Positions 11,122 to 23,100 of a stretch of DNA of 64,000 nt are shown in pieces. Every line of letters starts with the position of its first letter. Within the stretch, counting starts at the first letter, position 1. The notes under the pieces are model-generated. The model saw nothing but the letters and a program-made list of their open reading frames with translations, searched no databases and was not told the origin of the DNA. The stretch is from Klebsormidium nitens (lineage: Eukaryota > Streptophyta > Klebsormidiophyceae > Klebsormidiales > Klebsormidiaceae): the NCBI GenBank assembly GCA_000708835.1, contig DF236963.1, positions 124,001 through 188,000 on the forward strand. Direction: 5' to 3'. A program made the translations under genes and the position numbers.

Positions 11122-14100
11122 ATGAAGCAAGCATTTGGGGGTCTCTTCCGGAGGAAAGAAAAGAAGGTTAAGTTGGTGGACGCAGATTCAGACACGGACG
11201 TCGAGTTCCGCGACAAGCTTCAGGTATGGAGCCGCTGCACCCTCCCTGCATCTGATAGATTTCCGCCTGAGGGCAGTCCGCAACTTTCCGGACCATTCCT
11301 ACCTAAACGCTCTCGACAACTTCAATGATACTGCCGGCTTCTTATCTACGCTCTTGGCAAGCTCAGGGATACTGCTTGCTTTTCATCTATTGCCACCGGC
11401 GACGATGATTTTATTTTGCGCTTGTTCATGTCCACTTGCAATGCATCTTTCATCCGATGGCCAGTGTTGCAGAGCCAGGCTGAATCTCCTGGGTTTTGCC
11501 TGGTTTCCAAGAAGCAGGAAAGCATTCTTAGTTGCTGTCGCCATAGCGCATTCCCTTCTTTTCTCTCTTTCAAGTGGTTGGTGATTCTTTCTGCTGGCTC
11601 CAAGGGTTTTCGGCTTTGTTCTGGCCCTGCAAGTGAGGATTGCAAGCAAGGGGTAGAAAGAGACCTGGAAAGCAAGGGGAGGGCATGCTCTTGATTGCTG
11701 TTGCATTGGTGCGTGTGTTAGCTCCAATCGCGTCCTTGTCAGTATGTTGTTATAGTGAGCATCAATCTGTTCTGTCAGTCTGTCTGTCAACACTGGGGCC
11801 TCAAAAGGTGAGAAAACATCAAACTATCTTGGATGGTGGGCGCTGTCACTTATGGGAGCCTTCTTTGTCCTCCAGACGGGTTGCTAGCAAGATCAGTGTT
11901 TTTTTGGCACCTTGCTGATCAAGTTTCAATCTGCAGAAACTGGCGACCGACGTCTGGCATGCTTCGCTTGCTCCTTTTTTTCGTCCACCTGAGTCTCCCT
12001 TCTCATTCATCACCTGGCTGGCGGGAAAGGTTCAATTGCAATGCCCTGCATTGGAGCCTTGCATTCAGCCTCTGTTCGCCTGTGCACTGGCACACCGAGT
12101 GTGGCTTTGTCTACCACCGCAGGGGATCTATTCTTCACTCCGTTTCCCCAGAATGTTGAGCTTGCCTTTCAATCTCCTCCATCCCTGCTGAACCTTTCCA
12201 ACAGTATGCCCTCTTTGGTCAAAGGCTCGAACAGCTTGCTGTCCATTTTGTACTTCCCGGGACAGGTGCTTGGGAATCATCTAGGTACGTCTGTGCTGCT
12301 TTTTGGATGCGTCGAGATCTGCTGACGCGTATGTTTGTGTGGCCCCTTGCGACACTCTTATCGCCCCTGTTCAATTCTCATTTCAACAAAAGGAAGTTTG
12401 CACACGCATTTCTATCAGTGGCTGAGCTTTTCCTGTCCAATGGGACATTTCTGTTCATTTGCGACAACCTTTCCATACGGCAATGCCAGAATTGTGGTAC
12501 TTTCTGATGAGGCGCTGTGCTCCTTGCGCGTGTGTCAGGGCCGAAAGGCAAGGATTTGCCTCGTGTTTCGCAGTTTGCAAGTTCTGCTGATTGAAGATCT
12601 GGAGCGGGTCATGCTTTTGCAACGTCCTTTTGGGAAGTGTTGACCATAAGCGATAGCCCCCTGTCCATCCTTTCAACAAGATAAATGTGCAAAATATGCC
12701 AGGACACATTGTGCGGAGTTACACAGCAATGAACGACTATGTACTGGTTATGTTGCTGCAACCATCTCTTAGCTTCTCAACCAACCTTGGGTTGTTGCCA
12801 CGTCATTTCAGCAACATAACGTGTTGCTTTCTACCTAAGAGTAGTTGGTCCCAATCGTTTTGACCACTTGCCTACTCAAAGAAGCATCCATCCTTCTTGA
12901 ACTTTTTCAGATCAAACCTCAGGCCTCATGAAGTTTCATCGGAACTTGATTCGTCATACCCCTCCACTTTTCAGTAGTTGCACTTCTGACTGGGGGCTTG
13001 GGTTTCCCTGACTCGACACTGACATTCTTCACGTCTTGGTTGGCCAAACATCGACATCTGAAACTGGCCGCTGGTGACATGAGAAGGCCCGTGTCGGGTC
13101 TACATTCCAATCTTGAGCCTTTGGATTACGGCTCCTTTTGTCGGACTCTTGATTTCTCAGTCCCTGATCTCATAACCCAGTTCTAACCCAGACCTTTTGC
13201 ATTGGCAGGATGCGGTGGAAGCCAAGGCTCAGTACGACGAGCTCCTGCGGGTGGCGAGGCACGCAGCACAGCAGGCCCAGGGTAGGTGCACCTTGGCTCT
13301 CATGCTTATAGCAATTACTTATCTGCATTTGAATGCACACCCGCTTATTCATGCCTGCAGTCAGCGTTTACATTGTAAATTAGCGGGGCAGTCAGTTCCG
13401 CTTGCTCCATTTCTTACGAGAACAACAGTGCAAGGCATCTCTTACAATGTTAACATGTCTTATTCTCGTGGGGTCCACGGTGTCTTTCAGATCTGCGTCT
13501 GCATCGTCTTTGCAATATCACGCGATGTTTTGTACCATCCGTTCAGTTTTTGCTTAGCTTCGCTGCATCAGCACTGTTTTCAATCTCGCCTTGGCTTCTT
13601 TCATGAACAACTACTGATCCACAAAGTACTTCAGATCTGCTCCTCAGAAGAACTTCCCGAGTTTTCTCCCTCTCAATGTTCCTTTACATTCAGCAACGAA
13701 TGACCTTGCTCCGCTCTGTAGCTGGCCTATCAGCAAGCTTGCCAGCTAGCGATCACTTGCCTTCCTAACGCGTTTCCGTGTATGCAGGTTTTGCCCAAGC
13801 CCAACATGACCTTGCGTCGTGCTTCTCCGAGACTTTTGGCAACTCGGAGACATATGGGAACTCGGATGATATGGAGATCGGTGAGATCCAAGCCGTTCTC
13901 TTCTTGGCGGTTGCTCTTGTTGCGCTTCTGCCTTCTGGTGTGATTTGAACGGGGCATCTGCAAAGCAGATTGAGAATGTAAGGGGCAATTGGGAATTCTG
14001 TTGGAAACTGTCAAGCATTCTATTTGGCTGGTGCAAGCACTGTGCTGCCCCGTGTTGCTTGCACAGGAGGAGTGGGCGCTTGGAATTGAAAAAGCACAGG

Positions 14101-17100
14101 TTCCGCAAACACTTCATGTGCGTACTGCACTGACGATCTTCTTTCGTTTCGAAGCGCTTTCCGACCGATCAGTTGATTCTGCGCTGGCTGGTCCATGTAT
14201 AACCGAGGGCGTCGGGAATTGAGCGAAAGAATATAAGCACAAACAATTCAAACCATACCGGGAGCTAAAAGCTCTTAGACAAATCCAGGAGATGGAACCA
14301 GATCTAACCTGGCGAATTTGGGCTTTTTGGTTGCAGCGGATTGCTTCAAGCGCCTGGGCCGAATCCAGGGGGAGATTTCGAAGCTTCTCGACCAATATGT
14401 AAGTCGTCCAGAGCTAACGACCCCAGTACCGTCCCTTCTTCTCCGATACATCTACTGACGTCTGCAGGATAAATGTCAGGACGCCCCAACGAGTCCGTTC
14501 TGGTCGTATGAGCAACATGCGTCTCCCTGGTTTTGCTCAAGGAGAAACGGTGGTCCTGCATCTCAGGCTGACCCTCCGCATAGGCTCTTGTCAAGGAATT
14601 GTTCATCCGTGCGGCATGTTGCAAGCATCCCGTATCTGCAGATGTGTGGATGCTAAAAGCACTCTGGTATTTGCCTGAGGACCGACACAATCCGCTCGAA
14701 CCACTGCATTTTCTCCCGAAGAGGTTATGAGGCACCTGGCTTGTCTTAGTAAGCACTCAGTAGCTCGAAAAATATCTCTCGAAGTGCCCCATGCCGAAAG
14801 CGACAGAATGATTTCTGGCATTGAAAATGAGTAATAAAGGTACACACCCTCAAAAAATGCACGTTCAATCGTCGAGACAGGCTCTGCTGACCGTCCGAAA
14901 AGCGAAAGCTCAGACCGTCCAAAAAGCATGAGCCTAGTGTCCGATCCGTCCGCCCTCTGCAGAGCGGACACCTGCATCAGACGGTGATTTTGCCCACCGG
15001 GGAGCTACAGCACGAACTCGAACGGATGGACGGCTCTCGGAAAGTCTGGGAGGAAAAGCGGTGAGAGGGGAACACGTGATTACTTTTCTTCTTTCCCTGC
15101 GTACTGGCAACTTCGGATTCTGTGAGCCAGGAAGGAGAGAGTCGGAGCCTTGTCCCTTGTTGCAGATTTATGCATCTTTGGATATTCCTTGCAAGTTTCA
15201 TTCGGTATCGGGCTTGGGAACAATAATCAACCGACTGAATCGTTCGGAGAAAGTATCCGTTGTCCCTTTTTCTGTCTGCGCCAAGAATTCCTTTGCACGT
15301 AGCAAAGCAGCGTCAATCTCCGAGGAGACGAGTATACCAGCTTATATAATCCTACTCTTTTGATGTCGGGATTTGCAAAGCTATGCTGAACGCGCGCTTT
15401 TTGTCTAGTCCTGCCCACTTCCTAACTCATGCAAGCAAGCTGCGAGGCGCTGAGGCGCGCCCCGCGCACCACGATTGGAAGTTAACAATCAGTTACGACT
15501 AAAGCGGTCAGAGATGATGCTGAACGACTAGATTCAATCGCTTTCCCCTCCCCCGTCCTACATGAGCAAGCGTGCAAGGCGGCCGATGTGCATTCTGTGT
15601 TGTTTACTCCGATTGTGAACCGGTCAAGGAGTTTGCTGAGTGTCCCCCCCCTTCTTACACAGGCAAGCGTGCGAGGCGGCGAAGGCGCGCTGCGTGCGCG
15701 GCCGGCGGCGCGGGAGCTGGGCGCAGAACGGGGACGAGCCGCTGGAGGACCAGGCGACGCTGACGGCGCAGGACGAGTACGACGACGCGCACATGGCGCT
15801 GGGGCAGCAGCTGATGGCCATCGAGCACCGCCGGCCCAAGATACTCATCCAACAGGCGGCGCGCCTGCACGCAGCGCAGGTGAATTTCAGTCTTTCACTC
15901 TTGCAGACTCTTGCACTACTTGGTCAGAATCTCAGAGTGGAGTCGGGAACCTTTTGTTTATAAATAGCGACAGCAGGTGGTGGCCACCGAGCACCGCCAG
16001 TCGAAGATGCTCATCCAACAGGGGGCGCGCCTACACGCGCCGCAAGTGAGTTGCAGAATGTCTGCTTATGTCCGAGGCTTTTGGTTCAGAAGGTCAAGTC
16101 GTATGTCATAAAGTCGAGAACAGCTGACGGGGATTGAGCACCGCCGGCCCAAGATACACATCCATCAGGCAGCACGCCTGCACGCGACAAAGATGGTTCG
16201 CAACTAGATTCCTCTTGTGAGAATCACAAAACATTGCGCTGCAACGCCGTACTAACCCCTTTCCTCGCTCCTCTGTCAGATGACCCTGTTCACGCGCGCG
16301 CTCCAGAACGTGCACGCGATTGAGCCGTACATCAAGGACCTGTGCGTGCAGCGCAACGTGGACCGTCGATTACCCAACGGGGACGGCTACTCGGACGACG
16401 AACACGAGGACGACGAGCGGAGCAACGCGGACTCGGTCGAGCACGCGCCGTGGGACGACTCCGACAGCCAAGGGTCTTCGCCGACAGGGCATCGCGAGGT
16501 GAGCTTGTCCTTGATTGTCGAATTTTCTGTGGGTTTAGGGTCAGGGTCTCTGGACTCAATCAAAAAGACAAAGACGACGAGCGAAGCAGTGTTGACTCCG
16601 TCGAGACGCGCTCTGGGACGACTCTGACAGGCAGGGCTTATTGCACAAGGGGCATTGCAAGGTGAGCTGGGGCCTCCGGTTTCAGATTTCCAGGGTTTGC
16701 GGATCCAGGTTTCCTGGTATGGGGCTCCTCATATCTGGACGATGAATACGACCGGAGGATAGCGGTGAGCACGCACCGCAAACCGTTTCGACCCCGTTGC
16801 CAGCCGGGGACCTGCCAGTGAAACTCCGTCAGTTGAGCTTCTTTGGATTTCCTGCCCTTAGAAATCGCCCTCTGCAGCAAATCACGGGGCTACCAAAACT
16901 TTGCGAAGGGAAAGACAGGTCAACTTAAGAATTGGAAAGCTTGGTCATGATGCCCGTCTGAATTATTCTAGTTTTACCTAGGTTGGTTCTTATGATAACA
17001 GGGCTTATTGTAACTACTCTAAGATTATTCCAACTACTCTAGAACTAGACAATCACATGGAAACTGCCGCCGAGTGGTCGACGCTGCTGCACACAGATAC

Positions 17101-20100
17101 TAGCATCATATGTCCCACTCCCACTCTCAAATCAAAGACCTGCCTCGGAGACGTCCTCAGAGTGGTCGGATATACCGCACAGCCCGTCTTAACATCCGTC
17201 TTAACATCACATATCCCCACTAAGATCGAAGAATTTTCCTGCAGAGGGCCGCCAAGTGGTCGACGCACCGTAAAAGCCCGTTTTTACACACATGCCCCCT
17301 TTTCAGGTCAAAACCTGCCCCGGAAACTGCCGCCGAGTGGTCAACGCTACTGCACAGCCAATCCTAACATCGCATCCCCCGTTCTCAAAGTGGTCGAAAC
17401 TATTGCACATCGCATTCTGACCTCACAGTTCTCGCTTTCAGATTAGAGACCTGCTCGCCGACACCGCCCCCGAATGGTCGAGGCTGCTGCACAGCCGAAT
17501 CTGACATCGCATTTCTCCTCGCCAGATTGAAGAACAGCCCCCGGGACATGCCGCCAAGTGGTCGACACTACTGCACAGCCGATTGTAACATCCCGTTCGC
17601 CGGTTTCAGGTTGAAAAGCTGCCCCCGAAAGGTGCCGCCAAGCAACCGATTCTAAGGTAAAACTCCCCCGTTCTCAGATTAGAAAGCTGCCTCCGGAAAC
17701 TGCTGCGTAGCAGCCAAATCTAACATAAAACTTCCCCGTTCTCAGATTAAGGACCTGCCCCCAGAGACTGCCGCCGAGTGGTCGACGCTGCTGCACAGCC
17801 TGGACCAGACGCTGCAGGACATGGGCGAGCAGACGCTCGACCAAAAGGATGCCGTCTTCGTCGTCAACGCGTTGCTCATGGCCTCCAGCGAGGTCAGCCC
17901 ACAAGAATGCCCGCTTTTGGGTTTGAGATACTTCATTCTCTGAATTGTAAAGTTCGTCGTTGACATTTTCTTTTAGTAATAGGAAATGTTGTCCTCTTTG
18001 TGAGCGCCTTGCTGTCAACGGGTTGCTCATGGCGCTTAGCGAGGCCAGGCCGCAGACTGTTCTTTCTCCTACCTTGACGAGGTGTTTTGCTTTTAGGACG
18101 GGCTTTGTGAATGTTTTCGGCTTAGTTCCCTATGCGCCTTGGGATTCGTGACGTCGTACTGAAGATCCGAATCAGTAGAGCCCGCCGTCCTCTGTTCTTT
18201 TTTGAAAGATGCAAGGACGTCCTTTTTATGAGCGCACTGCTGATGACTCTTAGCAACAAGTTGAAAGATCGGTCCCTGTTTGGGGAATGATGATTGTCGA
18301 CCTAGTGCGATCACATGCCTGCCGTTCGCTTTGTCGTTGGCTAGTACTGAAGAAAGCTGTCATCTGCTGGAACGCCCTTACGGTTTTCGGCGAGGCTGGC
18401 CCAGGGTTCCACTTGAATAGTTAGTAGAAATTGAGACAGCACACCCTGCTCGAACACTGTGGAACCACAAAGGCGCCACTTTTTTTCATGCACTTATTCA
18501 TAGCCTTCAGCCAAACATCTCACAAGAGGCGAATACAAGTCGGCATGGAAGCGCACCTGCCTTTTTCCATATTCTTGGTCATTCTTATCTTGCCTCGATG
18601 TTCTGGTATCGAGTCTTTCGCTGTTGTACCGCCTGCTGGATGTAGGGGGGAGATGTAGGGGGGAGAAAACGAAAGGTACTTGAACCGTGGCGCTGTGTGA
18701 TACCAAAAGCATGATCATATTTTTCGGATGGACATAAGCTCACCCCTCCTCTCCGCTCCAATATCGCAGCACAATCGGCACCACGCTTTCTGCAATATCT
18801 CGATCTGGACTCCAAGAGGTCTGGAATTCTGAGCCGATTTGAGCAATATCATTACAGTTGCGCGTTTTCTTTAAATCTAAAACATCGATAATCCTCTTGA
18901 AACACAGGGCAAGGGCCACCACGTGTACCAGCGCAGCCAATCCGGGCCCTCCTCCCTCAACACGCACTCCGGCAGCCGCTCCGCCCCGCTTTCTTCCACG
19001 GGGGTCCCCCTGCACCTCCTGCAAGCCGCCGGGGGTGCGAACGCCAAGGCGAAAACGCCCCCCCGCGAGGAGGCGACACCCCTCGGGAGAGATGCCGGCG
19101 AGGCGGCTCACAGGCGACCGGATTTGCAGATTCAGGTGGAAGGGATGAGCAAGAGCGGGCCCCTGACGCCGTCGGTGGCGGCGGGTGGGGCTGGGGCGCA
19201 GCCCAGCCAACAAACTGGTGAGGGTTAGATTGTTCAGGGTCTTTGGGTTTCGAACCTTTAGGATCTAGGGTGCTGCGGGTGCTGCCCTCGTAGGCTTGAT
19301 GGTCCGGAGGAGAGGTGTTGCGCACTGTCCTCTACATTTTGCTAAGGTCCTCCATCCGACTTCGATCAGAGGCTTGATGGATGGCAGGTTTTGCGTCCTG
19401 TTTATAGATAATTGTTTACTGTTTATTGTTGATTCGATCCCAGCTTGGAGCAGATCATTCGACGGTATGCGTGGGGGTGCTCAGCTTCGAGTCTTCAGTG
19501 CTTTTGAGGTTTGGAGGTTGCGGCTGACGGAGCTGTCTTGCTGTCCACTCTGGACGTGGATTGGCCCGTACCTTATTTGCGTCAACCGCCAACTGGGAGC
19601 CGGCCTCCTCTTCGAGCATTTTGAAATCTCAGCCGAACGAGCGGGTTCGACAAGAGGAGTTCGCAAAGAGATCCTGCTTTGCCTGCACGCCCCACGACTG
19701 CACAGTGGCTGTTTTGTCTGCCTTTTTGGTTTTCTTCGAGTTGTTTCAGCGAGACGTTTTTCAATCACTCCACTTCGCTGCGTTTGCACCTTTCTGCTTT
19801 TCGATGTCTCCTCACTTTCTCTCGTTGCCCTTTCCTCGTTTCCCCTTTTGAACTTCACAAAAAATCAGACTGCGAGTCACGAAAGCATTTTGTCAGGTTA
19901 TGATGGGTCGAACGGCGCACGCGTCGGAGCTTGGCTACGTCGTACTCTTGATTTCAAAACTTCCATTGAAATATGAAAATAAAGATCTGAACGACCGTTG
20001 AAATTCCAACGGTACAAGCCTCCCTTACCTATGCAGCCTCCAGTTCTGCCCCCGCACCGCGGACTCCCCCCCCCCTCACTCGCTCCTCCGCTTCCCGAGG

Positions 20101-23100
20101 CTCCACCATGTACCGCGCTGCCAAGTCCGGCCCAGTCTTCCCGATCTCCGCCCCAGGGGGTGCGTTCGGGCAGACGCGGACTGTCTACTCCACAAATAAT
20201 CGCACGGGCCCACCTTTCGTCCAGCAGGGGTCCAGCTCTCTCGTGGACTTAATAGCGGCGAGAGGGGGCACCGCGCAGGTGAGCCGGCGGGCTTTTGCCA
20301 AAAGGGGGTTGCAGGGTTCTATTGATTTAGGGTCCGAACTTCTTTAGGACATGACAGTCGAGGACGTGGAGACTTGATCGACTTACAAAAGTCCCCGTCG
20401 TTAGGGTCTGCGCTGGCTCTCACAAATAGAAACACTCAAGTCCTGCTCACACCTCTTCCAAGTTGCGCAGATCACCGTTTCAGGTCAGGGCGCTCAAGAG
20501 TGGTGTCACACTGCTCAGGTACTATCATCTGGAGTTCCAGGGAACTGGAGGGTTCGTCGCCTTTTTACCCTTCCTATCCTCAACGTATCATTTTCATATC
20601 GTGCTGACAAACATCACTAACCTGCTGTTTCGTTCGGTCGTGTCCCTCTTTTAAGCCGCTTGACCCGCGCTACCACCCCCTGACCCCTCGTTTTAACCGA
20701 TTGATCGGCGTTAACGCCTGCTAACCCCTTTTTCTGCAGTCCTCCAAGCCGCGCAACAGCAGCGTGTACGCGTCCAAGTCGGGCCCCATCATCATGACCC
20801 AGCCGCGGGGGGTCCCCGTCAACCCGTCCCGCGTCGGCACGTCCCTCACCACCGATTCCATCCCCTACTCCCTCCCCACCGAAGCCTCGCAAGGACCCCC
20901 CCGAATATCAACGGAACCCATCGTCCCCAAATCCGGGCCTATCGGACGGTCCCCCCTCGCCAAAAGCTCCGTCTCCCCAAACAACTCCCCCCCCTCTCGC
21001 CGCCCCGGAATAGCTCCCCCTCCCTGCTGTACCAGCTCCCCGCGCCGCCTGCGCAAGTGGGCTCCGCCCCCCCCGGGGGGGGACATTTTCTGGGGGGCGG
21101 TCCGCTGGTCCGTTCCGCTGAGCCGATGCTTCCGAACAGTTCCGGGATGCCGGCGGGTTCCGAGGGAGACGGGCCGTCGCCGCTGCCGCCCCCTCCTCCA
21201 GGAACGGTTGGGAAATTGCTCCAGAGGCGGAACTCCGGAAGGGATCGTGCGGAGCAGGCGATCAACGGGGGCAACGGTCTGGTGATCAATATCCCCCCCA
21301 ATCAGCAAAGTGAGTGTTGAGTCCAAGAACCAGAGATTGGAATCTGGTAGCTGAGAGGTTGAAATCTCATGTCAGGCCGGAGGGGTGGAGGTGGCAAGCA
21401 CTGGCTGTCAATCTTGTTCGATGCACCGCAAATTATAAGTAATTCCAACTACTCAAACAAATGTCTGCTTTTCAGCAGCGTGGCTTGCCCAGTCAACTTT
21501 CGTCTCGCCCTTTTCACGGCCGTTGATCCTAAACGCTTTTCGCAGAGCCGTTAATCATGATTGCGCACCGGCATAGGGATTCCCGCTCAAGGACGTCTCG
21601 AAGGAGCTCCGTCTTTTCACTGCACTGTCGACATGTTTCTGTCCAGCTCTAGGTTTGTTACCTTGTATGATGAATAAAGCCGAACGTAAATGGGCTCAGT
21701 GGAAGGGCGAACTGTTTCCTGGGCGCCACTTTTCCATCTCATCGTCAACCTGTCTCTTTGCTTTCGTCCAGGCCAAGAGCTCGAAAAAATATCGAACACG
21801 ACCCTCCAACAATTAACTGCGGACCATAACTCCCAAAAGCGCCACCTTATCATCCACGTGTCCTTCTTGCAGTCGTCCACACCAAGAGCGCGCGCGTGCG
21901 CCCCATGCAGCCGCCTTTGAGCCCCATCACTCCCTCGGAAGACGGCCGCTCGACGCCGTCGCCCGCCGGCCAACCCCCTCCACCCGTCGGTGCGCCTTAC
22001 GTCCACCAGGCGCTTAGTCACATGGGCATGGAAGAAAAGTGAGCGCCTGATCTGTTTTCTTCGTGTGTCTTACCTCTGCTCCTCTCGTCTGTTTCTCGAC
22101 TTTGTTGACGTCAGAGGCTTCGGCTATGAAGGGAGTTTACAGTGATCTGTTTCTCGACTTGTATTGACGTCGAAGGCTTTGGTTATGGAGGGATGCTGCA
22201 CACTGTCGTCAAGGGAACGATTGCTCTGAGCAAGGGAGAGAGGTGAGCGTCTGTAAAGTCATGTTCCTTTCGTATTCCGTCTCTTTCTTGCCCCGTCCTC
22301 GGCAAAGAGGTGCGTCTTGGCTCGCCTCCCCCATTGCGAGGTGGTAATCAAGAGAAAAGACAGAGAAATTCGAGCGGGTCCCCATATATAGATTCTGAGG
22401 ATGCTCGCTCCTCGACGTCTTTGAATCTGAGCGCTCTGCAACGATATCCTCTTCGAGGCACGGAAGCGTTTGCGAGAACGCTAGATAAGGCGCCCATCAC
22501 CTCCCCAAACCCACCGCACAGATGTGGACAGCTGCAAAATCATCTTACGCATCCAAACCAGTCTTTTCGCCTATCAAGCCTAGGCGCAGCGTGCGCTCAA
22601 CAAGAGCCTTTATCGACAAACTTGCAGGCCTGCCCAACAAGCTTCATAACCGTCTGCTAAACTCTCTGCTAACCCGCTGCTTACAATTCCGCTAAGCTGC
22701 CCCTTAACCGGCTTTCTCCTGCTTTTTGTCCAGCTCCATGCGTCGCAGCATGTCATTTGAGATCGCCCCCCCGGGGGGTAAGGCCCTTCCCCTGACGCCC
22801 GCAACGAACGACCCCCCCCGGAGGAGTCCAATGCATCCGATCTCCCCAGAACCGCCGCTCGTGACCATTTCTTCCCCCCTGCCTGCAATGCCCCCGTCCA
22901 CCCCCCCAGAGAGGCCAGAATCGCAAGGAGCACTGAACGGTGAGGCGCTGGACTGAGTTTGCTACCGTACCGTTTTCCCCATCCGCACCATATTTGTCCG
23001 ATTATCTGGTTTCCCATTTTTTGACTGCATCGACATAGGTTGTTGATATTGAAGAGGCTAATTTCCCATTCCTATGCCGGCAGAAACGCCTCGGAATACG

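Noticed and set aside
15971-16045. Possible additional exon with GTGAG donor
   Set aside because: Exons 6 and 7 join in phase without it; it is a diverged copy of the exon 6 end and would duplicate the same helix.
17442-17700. Mutually exclusive alternative exons
   Set aside because: The copies keep acceptors but contain early stops and no donors, so they are decayed duplicates and not a functional cassette.
20865-21326. Minus-strand frame of 153 codons
   Set aside because: Antisense shadow of the proline-rich exon 11 of the At2g33490-like gene.
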